NCBI RefSeq assembly: GCF_009711415.1
Contig: NZ_SMLZ01000115.1
Span: 127,543-191,542, forward strand
Origin: Roseibium denhamense
GTDB taxonomy: Bacteria; Pseudomonadota; Alphaproteobacteria; Rhizobiales; Stappiaceae
Length of the DNA stretch: 64,000 nucleotides
Reading direction: 5' to 3'
The translations under genes and the position numbers were made by a program. Below, one piece after another: positions 26,527 to 36,456 of the stretch; position 1 is the stretch's first letter, and each line of letters begins with the position of its first letter. The notes under the pieces are model-generated. The model was not told the DNA's origin, searched no databases, and saw only the letters and a list, made by a program, of their open reading frames with translations.

Positions 26527-27291
26527 TCAGATCAAAGCAGCAAGGTAACCGGCCAGGAAGCAGGTCACCCCGATGAAGGCCGCGGGAACCAAGGGAATAC
26601 GCTGGCCAAGATCATCGGGACCAGCATCTGAAGCCGGCAAGGCGGATGTCTCTTCACGATGTGACCGGGCGGTTGCATCGGCCGCCGTTTCCAGAATTGC
26701 CGGACCGGAGCGCGATGTTTCAAAGGCGCTGCTGCCTTGGGAGTCTTGCTGCGGGGATTGTTCCGGCTCTGGGTCACTGACCGGTAGACGCAACGGTTTT
26801 GCAGGACGGCTGCGCGCGAGGTCTTTTTCACAGGCCCAGTTGAACACCGGCGCATAACTGCCCTTTGGAATGTAGATCCGGACCTGATCATTCACGCCCG
26901 TACCGGCGTAGTACCGGTCAAGCCGGCGTCTCAGGCGTGCAGCTTCTACCCGGACGATTGGGTCGGTGACCGGGTTGAAGTCAGGGCTTCGCCCAAGCGC
27001 TTCGACGGCAATTGTGTAACCCTTGATCTGTTCCATGCGTTTGTCGAGGGCGGCATGAACAACAAAGGAGAGAAATGCCTGCAGCTGCGGGGCAGATTGG
27101 AATTCGTTGCTCTTGAGAGTCTTGACGAGAGCTTTCAAAACAAGCCCCGGGTCAGGGGGAGATGGAGGATCAGGCGCGTCCGCGTGCGAAGGGCTTGCAT
27201 GTCTACGGGCAGAGCTGCGGTCCGAAGCTGGCTGCTCAACCGTCGAAACAATTCTTACGGGGCGATCATCCTTCCGCCCAGCTGCACGCAT
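26527..27291 (-). CDS. Membrane-anchored winged-helix-like protein (adenylate-cyclase-associated N-terminal domain)
   Basis: 254 residues from the ATG at 27291, which has GGGGGAGGG 6 nt upstream. Residues about 50-150 carry the domain seen at the N-terminus of many alphaproteobacterial adenylate cyclase or TPR proteins: LQAFLSFVVHAALDKRMEQI, KGYTIAVEALGRSPDFNPVT, DPIVRVEAARLRRRLDRYY, and IPKGSYAPVF. A Pro/Ser/acidic linker follows, and a single helix (about 233-252, VPAAFIGVTCFLAGYLAALI) ends the protein. In the larger relatives this helix leads into an output domain; here nothing follows. DNA-binding like ToxR/CadC in reverse order is a possibility. It faces the TipF-like gene across 323 bp. 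Confidence 0.75.
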   Translation of the reverse strand: MRAAGRKDDRPVRIVSTVEQPASDRSSARRHASPSHADAPDPPSPPDPGLVLKALVKTLKSNEFQSAPQLQAFLSFVVHAALDKRMEQIKGYTIAVEALGRSPDFNPVTDPIVRVEAARLRRRLDRYYAGTGVNDQVRIYIPKGSYAPVFNWACEKDLARSRPAKPLRLPVSDPEPEQSPQQDSQGSSAFETSRSGPAILETAADATARSHREETSALPASDAGPDDLGQRIPLVPAAFIGVTCFLAGYLAALI

Positions 27292-27614
27292 TGTTTTCCC
27301 TCCCCCTGTACCGCTGCACCACCTTTTATTTTTCATTCATGATGACGTAAGGGTATCTTAGTTTCATTTTGGTGCAACCAGCAAGTTTGGGCATGCACCG
27401 GATTGTGATGAAACCAGGAAAACCACCGCAAGACGTGCCAAAAGGTGATTTGACGCATGATGCAGGTTGTCCAAACCCTCTTGCGAGATTGACGTATAGT
27501 CGGGGACAAGTCACGGATTCCACGTTGGAAAGTATATTGCGGATTCGGACGATGGCCTCTCTTAAGGCATGATTAACCGGACATTATTGATTCGGATCGG
27601 ACTTCACACACACC

Positions 27615-29162
27615 ATGGGCCGCACAGGGACCATATTCGTCGCAATCTGCATGGCCGTGATCGCGCTCTCTTCCGCGATCGTGCTGATTTTTCAGTTTGG
27701 CCGTCCTTTTGGCGAGGCAGTTTCGCTCTCGTTGGCGCTGATGTGCACGATGATTCTGATCCATCTTTTGATCGGCCGTGCACGTGACCGCAGTGCGGTT
27801 GGGGAAGCCGTCGACAGGCTTGAAGAGCGCATGGCGGATCTTGATGAGGATGTCGGTAATCTGGAAGGCCGGTTGACCGGTATGGAGCATTCCATGCCCC
27901 GCCGGACGCGTGCCGAAATAGATCCCCTGTTTGCGGAAGTGGAAGTCCTAGGCACGCTGGTCAAGCAGATGGCCGAAGCCATGTCCGACCTGGAGACCAA
28001 GGTTGAAGATCAGCAGGCCCTAGCCCCGCCGCCGCAGCGGCAAGGGTTGCCGCATTACGGGCAAGGCCATCCGCCCGCACCGCAGCCTCTGCAAGATCCG
28101 TATCACGCACCGCACGGATATGATCAGCAACACCACCCTGCTGCGGAGCAGCCGCACCGGTACGGCGAGGGAATTGCGCCCACCCATAGAGATATGGAAG
28201 AACTTGACCGCCGTTATGGTGTTCACACCCAGCGCCCGCCAGCTCCGGCTGAACAGCCGTCAAATACCGTCCCTTTGCGCAGCGAGCAACCTTCTTATGA
28301 CGATGGGCGCTTGAGCGCGGGTGATGCCCGTTCAGATCGCCGCCCTGCTCAGGCGCCTTCAACCCCGCAGCCAAATATGGCGATGCAGGAGCTGATCGGG
28401 TCCGCGCTCAACGCCAACCGGGTTGAACTGCATTTGCAGCCGATCGTTACCCTGCCGCAGCGCCAGGTGAAGTATTATGAAGCGTTCACGAAGCTGCGCG
28501 GCTCAAATGGCGAGACCGTGAGTGCGTCGGCTTTTTTGCCGGAGGCAATCCGCTCGGGACAAATCGCCCGGATCGATAACCTGCTTCTGTTCCGGTCAGT
28601 CCAGGTCATCAAGCGTCTGACATCCCGCAATCGTAATGCGGTGCTTTTCTGCAATATCGCATCTCTGTCCCTGGTCGACGACACGTTCTTTCCCGGCTTC
28701 CTGGAATTCGTGAAAGCCAATCAGAACTACGCTGATGTGCTGGTGTTCGAATTCACTCAGGCTGACGTTGCCGAGATGGGGGCGATGGAGTTCGAGAGCC
28801 TGAGTGCTCTTTATGAGCTCGGCTTCCGCTTCTCGGTTGACCAGATCGAAGACATGAAAATGGACTTCAAGGCACTCGCGGGGCGTGGCTTCAAATATGC
28901 GAAGCTCCACGCCGACTACCTCATCGGGCGGCGTGAGGCCGATCATGGCCACATTCATCCGTCGGACTTTGGCGATCTGTTGCACCGCTACGGGATGGAG
29001 CTGATCCCCGACCACGTGGAGACGGAATCACAGGTGCTTGAGCTCCTCGACTATGACGTCAAGCTGGCCCAAGGAAACCTGTTCTCTCCGCCGCGCCCGG
29101 TGCGCGCCGAGGTGCTTCAGGGCACGCCAGCTCCCGGCGCCCGTAAATCCGCCGCGTGTTAA
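27615..29162 (+). CDS. TipF-like protein: two membrane helices, coiled coil, degenerate EAL domain
   Basis: 515 residues. Two hydrophobic helices (about 5-28 and 34-53), a coiled coil (about 60-135, DRLEERMADLDEDVGNLEGR), a Pro/Gln/His-rich linker to about 255, and an EAL-type domain. The signature is altered: YYEAFTKLRG where EAL-L-R-W is expected, SVDQIEDM in place of DDFGTGY, PDHVET for EGVET. Phosphodiesterase activity is therefore unlikely, but c-di-GMP binding may remain. The architecture matches Caulobacter TipF, which positions the flagellum at the pole. Start ATG at 27615 has no strong ribosome site. It is near regulator genes but no flagellar genes are seen. Confidence 0.8.
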   Translation: MGRTGTIFVAICMAVIALSSAIVLIFQFGRPFGEAVSLSLALMCTMILIHLLIGRARDRSAVGEAVDRLEERMADLDEDVGNLEGRLTGMEHSMPRRTRAEIDPLFAEVEVLGTLVKQMAEAMSDLETKVEDQQALAPPPQRQGLPHYGQGHPPAPQPLQDPYHAPHGYDQQHHPAAEQPHRYGEGIAPTHRDMEELDRRYGVHTQRPPAPAEQPSNTVPLRSEQPSYDDGRLSAGDARSDRRPAQAPSTPQPNMAMQELIGSALNANRVELHLQPIVTLPQRQVKYYEAFTKLRGSNGETVSASAFLPEAIRSGQIARIDNLLLFRSVQVIKRLTSRNRNAVLFCNIASLSLVDDTFFPGFLEFVKANQNYADVLVFEFTQADVAEMGAMEFESLSALYELGFRFSVDQIEDMKMDFKALAGRGFKYAKLHADYLIGRREADHGHIHPSDFGDLLHRYGMELIPDHVETESQVLELLDYDVKLAQGNLFSPPRPVRAEVLQGTPAPGARKSAAC

Positions 29163-29220
29163 CAAACCCGCTTATCGTGATCAGAAGAACCAGCCTGGCG
29201 GCCTCAAAAGGGCGGCAGGT

Positions 29221-30546
29221 TTATCCCTGGACCGGTCCGACACGGATCACGGTCGGCTCGACATCCTGCAGGAGCCTGCGGGCCACCCTTTGAACATCTT
29301 CCAGTGTGACCGCCTCGATTTCGGCATTGCGGCGGTCAAAATAGTCGATCCCAAGTCCGGTCGTTTGAAGCGCGACAAGCTGGCGGGCAATCTTGCCGGA
29401 GCTGTCGAACCGCAGCGGGTAGGAACCGGTCAGAAACTGCTTGGCCGCTTGCAGCTCGTCTTCGCTCGGACCGTCGGTTGCCATCCGCGTCAGCTGTTCA
29501 AGCATCACGGTGACCGTTTCGTCTGCACGGTCGGCACGGGTTGCCGCGGAACCGATCAACAATCCTGTATGCTGATAGGGCGAGAGATATGTGCTTGCCC
29601 CGTAGGACAGCCCGCGTTTTTCGCGCACCTCCCGAAACATCCAGGAGGTAAAGGTCCCGCCACCTAGGATATGGTTCATCACGAAGGCGGCCTGGTAGTC
29701 GGGATCATCCCGTTTCAGACCCGGCAGCCCGACCAGAACGGTTGTCTGGGGGATATCGAGCTCCTTTGAAATGCTCGCACCGGTGCTCGGGACAAAGTCC
29801 TCAACGGGCTGGAGGTCCGACGTCTCGGGGAGAGGAGAGAACACCTCATCAAGCATCGCCGACAACTGATCGGCCGTGATTGCGCCAACCACTCCGATGG
29901 TCACACTGGACCGTGATATGATCTTCGCGTGCTGGGCGCGCAAGTCTTCGGCGCTAAGGTCCGCAAGGCTCTCAGGCGTTCCGCCTGTGGGACGGTTATA
30001 GACATGGCCGGCAAACATGGCATCAGACAGCGCCCGCCCGGCAATGCCGTTCGGATCTGTTTCATTGCGTTTGGCGCTTGTGATCAGGCTGGTTTTCATG
30101 CGCTCGACCGGCGCCGCGTCAAACCGCGGATCGGTGAGGGCAAGCGCCAGCAGCCCGCTCGCTTCGTCAAGCGTTGGGGTCAATGTTCTCATGCTGCCGA
30201 AGAAACGGTCCTTATTGGTGTTGAAGGAGATGCTGACGGCGAGGTCTTCCAGACGGCTTTGGAAAGCTTCGGAATCGAGATCTCCTGCGCCTTCGTCCAT
30301 CGTCGCCGCAAGCAAACGGGTCAGCCCGGCCTTGCCTTCAGGATCCTGTGCCGCCCCGCCTTCAAATGCAAAATTGACGGCAATGATTGGCACGGTGTGG
30401 TCTTCCACAAGCCAGGCCTCGATCCCGTCCGGACTGATCACCCGCTGGACTTCAACGGCATGTGCCGGACTGATTGCGGCATGAGACACAACTGCGGCAA
30501 TTGCAGCAGCACAGATGGATTTAATGAACTTGTTCGAACGCAGCAT
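29221..30546 (-). CDS. M16 family peptidase-like protein, non-catalytic partner
   Basis: 441 residues with a signal peptide (to about residue 30, SPAHA). It has the M16 fold, but the zinc motif HxxEH is absent: the equivalent place reads KAGLTRLLAATMDEG. The conserved C-domain FREVREKRGLSYGAS, which shapes the substrate chamber, is present. Such a protein pairs with an active M16 subunit, and the active one lies 2 bp upstream on the same transcript (30549-32078). The pair is expected to be periplasmic. The substrate is unknown. Confidence 0.92.
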   Translation of the reverse strand: MLRSNKFIKSICAAAIAAVVSHAAISPAHAVEVQRVISPDGIEAWLVEDHTVPIIAVNFAFEGGAAQDPEGKAGLTRLLAATMDEGAGDLDSEAFQSRLEDLAVSISFNTNKDRFFGSMRTLTPTLDEASGLLALALTDPRFDAAPVERMKTSLITSAKRNETDPNGIAGRALSDAMFAGHVYNRPTGGTPESLADLSAEDLRAQHAKIISRSSVTIGVVGAITADQLSAMLDEVFSPLPETSDLQPVEDFVPSTGASISKELDIPQTTVLVGLPGLKRDDPDYQAAFVMNHILGGGTFTSWMFREVREKRGLSYGASTYLSPYQHTGLLIGSAATRADRADETVTVMLEQLTRMATDGPSEDELQAAKQFLTGSYPLRFDSSGKIARQLVALQTTGLGIDYFDRRNAEIEAVTLEDVQRVARRLLQDVEPTVIRVGPVQG

Positions 30547-30548
30547 GA

Positions 30549-32078
30549 TCAGGACTTGTCTTGTGGCGTGGCTTGGGTGTTGGCGGCAGCTTCAGGTTCT
30601 TCAGCAGCGGGCATGCGCAGTGTGCCAACCACTGGATCTGCCGTCAGGTAGGCGCGCGCCGCCTCCAGAACATCCTGACGGGTGACAGCATCGATCTGGG
30701 CCGGCCAGGTCTGGACGTCTTCGACAGTCTGTCCGGTCGTCAAGGCGGACCCGAACAGCCGGGCCAATCCCGTTTGGCTATCCTGCGCGTAAATGGCGCT
30801 TGCGATCATGCTGTATTTTGCGCGCTGCACTTCCTCATCGCTGACACCTTCGTCGAGCAGTTTTTCCAGCTCGGCGGCAATGAGGGTTTCCATATCATCG
30901 AGCGTGAAGCCGGGGCGCGGCGATGCGTAAACGCCGAACCGGCCGTCATCAAGTGCTCCGCTTTGATAATAGGCGCCGGCGCTGATGGCGGCCTCTGCAT
31001 CAAGGACCAAAGCCTTGCGCAGGCGGCTGTTCGGACCGTTCCCGAGAATGTAGGACAAGACATCCAGCGCTTCAGGTTCCCGGCCCGTGCCAGTGGTCTG
31101 GCTCGGGACAATCCATGTCTGAGAAACCGATTCCTGCCGGACAAGTGGATCAATGACGCTCACCCTGCGTTCCCCGGACAACGGTGGCTCAGCCGATCTA
31201 ACGCGCTCTCCCGGTTCGGCCCGCCGTTGCACTTTCCCGTAGGTTGCCTCGGCAAGCGCTCGGACATCTGCAACGTCAACATCGCCCGCAACAACCAGAA
31301 CAGCGTTGTTTGGGGTGTAGAACCGGTCGTAAAAGGCAATGGCAGCCTCTTTGTCCAGTGCCTCGATTTCGTGCTGCCAGCCGATAATCGGTGATCCGTA
31401 GGGGTGATTGACGAAAGTCACGGCATTGACGGCTTCGCGCAGCCGCGAGCCGGGTTCGCTGTCGACCCGGAGCCTGCGCTCTTCAAGAACCACATCGCGT
31501 TCCGGCGTCACAACCTCGTCGCTCAGAACAAGGTTTTCCATGCGGTCGGCCTCAAGCTCCATCATTAAGGGGAGATGTTCCTTGGCGACCCGTTGGAAAT
31601 AGGCTGTGTAATCGAAACTGGTGAAGGCATTCTCGCGCCCGCCGCGCTCTGCGATCATATGTGAAAAGGCGCCGTCCGGGTGAGATGCCGTTCCCTTGAA
31701 CATCAGGTGTTCAAGAAAATGCGCGACGCCGGACTGGCCTTCCGGTTCGTCCGCTGATCCGGCCTTGTACCAGATCATGTGGGTCACGACGGGGGCCCGC
31801 CGATCGGGGATCACAACAACTTCCAGACCATTGTCCAAGGTAAAGTGATTGAGATTTTGCGCAATGATCAGGTCATCTTGCAGTGGTTCAGAGGCGTTTG
31901 CGGTGCCCGTTAGACCTGTGGAGGCTGCAATGGCGAGTGTTACGGGAAGTGCAAGCATTATGCGCCGCAACCGGCGCAATGTGCTTATAGAACCCGAAAA
32001 CGGCAACGGACGCGGTGCACGTGATGTCTTGATCAAAACCGGCTCCTGAAAAGAAAAACTCCGGACACTTGGTCCCAT
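30549..32078 (-). CDS. M16 family zinc metallopeptidase, catalytic partner
   Basis: 509 residues. Zinc motif His120-Phe-Leu-Glu-His124 in SGVAHFLEHLMFKGT, with a downstream glutamate in NAVTFVNHPYGSPIIGW region and the distal Glu about 76 residues on, as in pitrilysin-type enzymes. A signal-like hydrophobic segment occurs at about 41-63 (MLALPVTLAIAASTGL), so the first 40 residues may be an over-extended start; an internal ATG at 31958 would give a normal signal peptide, but neither has a good ribosome site. Translationally coupled to the non-catalytic M16 gene that follows. Predicted to degrade peptides in the periplasm. Confidence 0.93.
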   Translation of the reverse strand: MGPSVRSFSFQEPVLIKTSRAPRPLPFSGSISTLRRLRRIMLALPVTLAIAASTGLTGTANASEPLQDDLIIAQNLNHFTLDNGLEVVVIPDRRAPVVTHMIWYKAGSADEPEGQSGVAHFLEHLMFKGTASHPDGAFSHMIAERGGRENAFTSFDYTAYFQRVAKEHLPLMMELEADRMENLVLSDEVVTPERDVVLEERRLRVDSEPGSRLREAVNAVTFVNHPYGSPIIGWQHEIEALDKEAAIAFYDRFYTPNNAVLVVAGDVDVADVRALAEATYGKVQRRAEPGERVRSAEPPLSGERRVSVIDPLVRQESVSQTWIVPSQTTGTGREPEALDVLSYILGNGPNSRLRKALVLDAEAAISAGAYYQSGALDDGRFGVYASPRPGFTLDDMETLIAAELEKLLDEGVSDEEVQRAKYSMIASAIYAQDSQTGLARLFGSALTTGQTVEDVQTWPAQIDAVTRQDVLEAARAYLTADPVVGTLRMPAAEEPEAAANTQATPQDKS

Positions 32079-32150
32079 ATAGGGAGCAGGTGCCCGGAGG
32101 TCTCATTACAAATTAGTTATCTTTATGACGCTCACATTCGGTCGTGAGGA

Positions 32151-32888
32151 TTAATAGCAGAACTGGTCATCGCCTTGTCTGCACCGTTCGTCGACGGGGC
32201 GCCCGTTCACGAGCCCGGTTTTGTTTGCTCTGCTCTTCACAGCAGAAACATCACCTATATCCGGCATCGGCGCCTTGTCTGAAGGTGTGCTATACGCTGT
32301 CGGCGGCTCGGTCAGATACTTTCTCGTCAGCTGATTGGTTTCGGCCAGCTCGGCCTGCTGGTCTTGAAGTTCTTTGAGCCGGTTGGATCCCACCTGCAAC
32401 TCTTCGCGTGTCAGCGGAGACCCTTCGTTGATCTCTTCAGCGCGTTTTTCTGCGACCGGGTCACGCTTGGTTTGACCAGTGACACCAGTAATTCTGAACC
32501 CACGAACCTGATCTGGTGTCAGAGCCATGGTAGCTGCCCGGTCCGATGCCGGGTTTACGCCCCTTGGCTGTTCGGCATAGATCGCTTGAAGCTGGCGGAA
32601 CTCTGAATTGTCGTTCTGCTCAGGCCAGTCTTCCGAATTCGCTCCAGCAACGTTGGTTTCCGGCTCGGGCAGGTTCGACTTTTCGGCCGGCATCGCAAGA
32701 GGCGCCCGCGGCTTGTATTCGATCGGCTTCGCGTTCGGGTCGACAGCTCCAAGGCCGGACATCAGATTGTTCACCAGGGCGGTGTCTGGTGCGACATAAG
32801 TTCCGTCAGCCGCTTGGCAGGACGCGAGAGCCGCGATTCCGGCGATTGCAAGTGCTCGTGTTGCCCATTTTCTGATTGGCTGCGCCAC
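32151..32888 (-). CDS. Hypothetical lipoprotein
   Basis: 245 residues with a lipobox: hydrophobic ALAIAGIAALASC places the lipid-modified cysteine at about residue 24, with Gln after it, favouring the outer membrane. IEYKPRAPLAMPAEKSNLPEP resembles the proline-rich opening of DUF3035 proteins, often found beside lspA in alphaproteobacteria, but I am not certain of this assignment. The rest is polar with a coiled segment (GSNRLKELQDQQAELAETN). The end KxxPVDERCRQGDDQFCY carries two cysteines. It lies between lspA, whose product would process it, and the M16 pair. Confidence 0.7.
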   Translation of the reverse strand: MAQPIRKWATRALAIAGIAALASCQAADGTYVAPDTALVNNLMSGLGAVDPNAKPIEYKPRAPLAMPAEKSNLPEPETNVAGANSEDWPEQNDNSEFRQLQAIYAEQPRGVNPASDRAATMALTPDQVRGFRITGVTGQTKRDPVAEKRAEEINEGSPLTREELQVGSNRLKELQDQQAELAETNQLTRKYLTEPPTAYSTPSDKAPMPDIGDVSAVKSRANKTGLVNGRPVDERCRQGDDQFCY

Positions 32889-32961
32889 TGCAATGTCCTT
32901 AAGTTCTTGACGCCGGTTACGCTGGTTTCCGGCAGAATTTCTGACTTTGGCCTATTAACAG

Positions 32962-33495
32962 CTACTTTGCGGCTGAATTAGGACCTTCCGTGAAGCTGTC
33001 ATACAGGAGACCAATCACTCCTGCAACGATCCACACATCCGCCAAGTTGAAGACGTACCAGGAAAACGTTCCCACGTGGAAATGGACAAAATCAACCACC
33101 GCGCCGTAGACAATCCGATCGATCCCGTTGCCGATTGCCCCCCCGATCACCAGCGCCAGCGCCAGGGCGAGAATGCGGGAAGTTGCGCGGGTCGACCAGA
33201 TCCAGAGCGCGATTGTGGCGGCCACTGTGAAGCCCGCTAGCAACCAGCGGCCAAGATCGCTGTCTTGCTGGAACAGCCCATAGGAAATCCCGTAGTTCCA
33301 CACGAGAACTAAGTCGAGCACCGGCAGGAGTTCGACAGGGCCGTTGAGCCGCAAATCGAATACATGAACAAGCCAGACTTTGGCCGCCTGATCGAGCACC
33401 ACCCCGATCAAGGCGATAATCAGTACAAAACGGCTGAAGCGGCCCCATAAGAAGGGCCGCTTGAACAATTGTTGGGACGTTTCTGTTTCGTGCAT
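32962..33495 (-). CDS. lspA: Lipoprotein signal peptidase (signal peptidase II)
   Basis: Inner-membrane aspartyl protease that cleaves the signal peptides of prolipoproteins after lipid modification. 177 residues, four membrane helices. The two catalytic aspartates are Asp126 in GNGIDRIVYG and Asp153 in FNLADVWI. VVDFVHFHVG and WNYGISYGLF are the other conserved blocks. The gene starts 3 bp after ileS ends, the common ileS-lspA arrangement. The first 20 residues are a polar leader, slightly longer than in E. coli. Confidence 0.97.
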   Translation of the reverse strand: MHETETSQQLFKRPFLWGRFSRFVLIIALIGVVLDQAAKVWLVHVFDLRLNGPVELLPVLDLVLVWNYGISYGLFQQDSDLGRWLLAGFTVAATIALWIWSTRATSRILALALALVIGGAIGNGIDRIVYGAVVDFVHFHVGTFSWYVFNLADVWIVAGVIGLLYDSFTEGPNSAAK

Positions 33496-33498
33496 CGA

Positions 33499-36456
33499 TC
33501 AGGCGGCGCGGGCCGCATCCCATTCACGCAACGCCTCGGCATCGCGCAGGCTCACATCCGGATAATCCGGATCGGTTCCGACTTCCGGCAGGATTTTCCA
33601 GGATCTTGCACATTTTGTGCCTTCCGCAAGCGCGGGAACCACTGCGACGCCCTTGGTGTCGTCCAGGGTGAAGGCACCTTCCGGGGCAGGGTCTGACGTC
33701 AGGGTCAGCTGGCTCGTGATCGCAATATCGGCCATGTCCCGGCCTTCCAGGGCTGCCATCAGATCCGGATCGGTCACGTGGACAACCGGATGAGCCTCCA
33801 GCGAGGAGCCGATCCGTTTTTCGCGGCGCTCGATCTCCAGCGCGCCAGTCACGACACGGCGGACCGTCTTGATCTTTGTCCATTTGGCCGAAAGCTGGTC
33901 ATCACGCCATTCGGACGGAACTTCCGGGAATTGCTGAAGATGCACCGACCCGTCTTCGCCGTACCGCGCTGTCCAGGTTTCGTCCATCGTGAACGGCAGC
34001 ATTGGGGCCAGCCACGTGGTCAGGCAGTCGAATATCTTGCCGATCACGAAAAGCGAGGCTTTCCGGCGAGTGGAAGAAGGGGCATCGCAGTAGAGCGCAT
34101 CCTTACGGATGTCGAAGTAGAACGCAGACAGCTCGACCGTCATGAAGGTGAAGAGCTGATGGAAGATCTTCTTGTAGTCGAATTCCCAATAGCCCTTGCG
34201 GACCATCTCATCCAGTTCGGCAAGCCGGTGCAGCATCAGACGTTCCAGTTCCGGCATGTCGGCAAAGGCGACCTCCTCGCCTTTGGCATGCGCGAGCGAT
34301 CCGAGCATCCAGCGCAGGGTGTTGCGCAGTTTGCGGTAGCTGTCGACCGACGTCTTGATGATTTCATTGCCGAGCCGCTGGTCTTCCCAATAATCGCAGG
34401 AAGCCACCCACAGCCGCAGGATATCCGCTCCGTATTGCTTGATGATGTCCTGTGGGAACATCTGGTTGCCGAGGGACTTGGACATTTTGCGTCCGTCCTC
34501 GGCCATGGTGAAGCCGTGGGTCAGGACCGCATCATAAGGGGCATGGCCCCGCGTGCCGCAGCTTTCCAGAAGCGAGGAGTGGAACCAGCCGCGATGCTGG
34601 TCCGAACCTTCAAGATAAAGAACATAGTCCTTGCCGCCATCCGCCTTGCGCTTCGGGGAAAGGTCAGCACGTTCGTCCAAAACGAATGCGTGGGTCGAGC
34701 CGGAATCGAACCAGACATCAAGGATGTCCATCACCATGTGCCAATCGCCGGCGTCGTAGTCGTTGCCAAGGAACCGTTCTTTGGCACCTTCGGCGAACCA
34801 GGCATCGGCGCCTTCGGCAACAAACGCCTCATAGATGCGCGCGTTGACCGTCTCGTCCTTCAGAACCGCGGACGTGTCCTTGTGAATGAACACCGTGATC
34901 GGCACGCCCCAGGCCCGCTGGCGCGACAGAACCCAATCCGGGCGGTTTTCGATCATGGAGCGCAGACGGTTTTGCCCGGCTCCCGGCACAAAGCGGGTCT
35001 CGTCGATGGCGTTGAGCGCGCGGGTCCGCAGGGTATCGCCTTCCCCGCCGATATTCCGGTCCATATAGACGAACCACTGCGGCGTGTTGCGGAAGATGAT
35101 CGGCTTTTTCGACCGCCAGGAGTGCGGATACTGGTGTTTCATCCGACCCAGGCCGATCAGCGCGCCAGCTTCCTTGAGATATTCGATGTTTGCCTTGTTC
35201 GCCTTGCCCTTTTCACCCTTATGGGTGATGACCTGGTTGCCCTCAAGGCCCGGCGCGTCCTTGGTATAGTATCCGTCATCTGCCACGGTGAACGGGATGG
35301 CAGTGTCGATACCGCGCTGTTCCAGATCCTTGGCGCTCGCCATCCAGATCTCAAAGTCATCGGCACCGTGCCCGGGCGCGGTATGAACAAAACCCGTGCC
35401 GGCGTCGTCGGTCACGTGATCACCGTCCAGAAGCGGAACGTCGAACTGGTAACCGCCCAGATCCATGTCCCGGTAGGGGTGCGCCAAGGTGATGGCGCCG
35501 AGTTCATCGGCAGAAACAGCGCGGACCAGCCTGAAGTCCTCGATGCGGGCATTCTTGAAAACATCGCCTGCAAGAGCCTCGGCGAGGATCAGAAGGTCAC
35601 CCTTTTGAACCCAGTTGTCATCCGGTAGGCCTTCCTGAGTCACCTCGTAAAGGCCATAGGAGATCCGTGACGAGAAGCAAACAGCCCGGTTGCCCGGGAT
35701 TGTCCAGGGGGTCGTGGTCCAAATGACGACAGACGCGTCCAGAAGCTGTTCTGCGGCAGCCTCATCGGTGCTTCCGGCCTCAACAACAGGGAACCGGACC
35801 CAGATCTGGTCGGACTGATAGTCGTGATATTCGATTTCCGCTTCCGCAAGGGCTGTCTTTTCGACAACAGACCACATGACGGGTTTGGAGCCGCGGTAAA
35901 GCTGGCCGCTCATTGCAAACTTCATGAGTTCCTTGGCAATGATCGCCTCGCTCTCAAAGCGCATGGTCAGGTAAGGATTGTCCCAATCGCCCTCAATGCC
36001 GAGGCGTTTGAATTCCTTGCGCTGAACATCGATCCAGTGCTCAGCGAAATCCCGGCATTCCTTCCGGAATTCGTTGACCGGAACTTCGTCCTTGTTCTTG
36101 CCCTTGGCCCGGTACTGTTCCTCGATCTTCCATTCGATCGGCAGGCCGTGACAATCCCAGCCCGGAACGTAGTTGCTGTCGAACCCTGACATCTGCATGG
36201 AGCGTGTCACGATGTCCTTCAGCGTCTTGTTGAGCGCGTGGCCGATATGGATGTTGCCATTGGCGTAAGGGGGGCCGTCGTGAAGGGTGAATTTGTCCCG
36301 CCCCACGCTCTGCGCACGAAGCTTTTTGTAGATATCGAGCTTTTCCCAGCGTGCCAGGATTTCCGGCTCTTTCTTTGGGAGCCCGGCGCGCATTGGAAAA
36401 TCTGTTTGCGGCAGGTTGAGCGTTTCGGAATAGTCGCGTTTGGTTGTCTCGGTCAT
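33499..36456 (-). CDS. ileS: Isoleucyl-tRNA synthetase
   Basis: 985 residues, class I synthetase that charges tRNA-Ile and edits Val. HIGH appears in [12 protein letters not shown] (about 67-78) and KMSKS in [12 protein letters not shown] (about 644-655). The editing domain (CP1) lies between, with [16 protein letters not shown]. The C-terminal zinc site common in bacterial IleRS (KCxRCW and CxRC) is mostly lost here: only KCARSW remains, and no second cysteine pair follows before the end at [10 protein letters not shown]. Otherwise it is collinear with the family. The start has no strong ribosome site. First gene of ileS-lspA; the reverse-strand reading frame of 616 residues inside it is not a gene. 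Confidence 0.97.
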   Translation of the reverse strand: MTETTKRDYSETLNLPQTDFPMRAGLPKKEPEILARWEKLDIYKKLRAQSVGRDKFTLHDGPPYANGNIHIGHALNKTLKDIVTRSMQMSGFDSNYVPGWDCHGLPIEWKIEEQYRAKGKNKDEVPVNEFRKECRDFAEHWIDVQRKEFKRLGIEGDWDNPYLTMRFESEAIIAKELMKFAMSGQLYRGSKPVMWSVVEKTALAEAEIEYHDYQSDQIWVRFPVVEAGSTDEAAAEQLLDASVVIWTTTPWTIPGNRAVCFSSRISYGLYEVTQEGLPDDNWVQKGDLLILAEALAGDVFKNARIEDFRLVRAVSADELGAITLAHPYRDMDLGGYQFDVPLLDGDHVTDDAGTGFVHTAPGHGADDFEIWMASAKDLEQRGIDTAIPFTVADDGYYTKDAPGLEGNQVITHKGEKGKANKANIEYLKEAGALIGLGRMKHQYPHSWRSKKPIIFRNTPQWFVYMDRNIGGEGDTLRTRALNAIDETRFVPGAGQNRLRSMIENRPDWVLSRQRAWGVPITVFIHKDTSAVLKDETVNARIYEAFVAEGADAWFAEGAKERFLGNDYDAGDWHMVMDILDVWFDSGSTHAFVLDERADLSPKRKADGGKDYVLYLEGSDQHRGWFHSSLLESCGTRGHAPYDAVLTHGFTMAEDGRKMSKSLGNQMFPQDIIKQYGADILRLWVASCDYWEDQRLGNEIIKTSVDSYRKLRNTLRWMLGSLAHAKGEEVAFADMPELERLMLHRLAELDEMVRKGYWEFDYKKIFHQLFTFMTVELSAFYFDIRKDALYCDAPSSTRRKASLFVIGKIFDCLTTWLAPMLPFTMDETWTARYGEDGSVHLQQFPEVPSEWRDDQLSAKWTKIKTVRRVVTGALEIERREKRIGSSLEAHPVVHVTDPDLMAALEGRDMADIAITSQLTLTSDPAPEGAFTLDDTKGVAVVPALAEGTKCARSWKILPEVGTDPDYPDVSLRDAEALREWDAARAA

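Noticed and set aside
33778..35628. 616-codon open frame on the plus strand, antisense to ileS
   Set aside because: It is a mirror of ileS codon bias in GC-rich DNA: no ribosome site, no recognisable domain, and ileS itself is certain.
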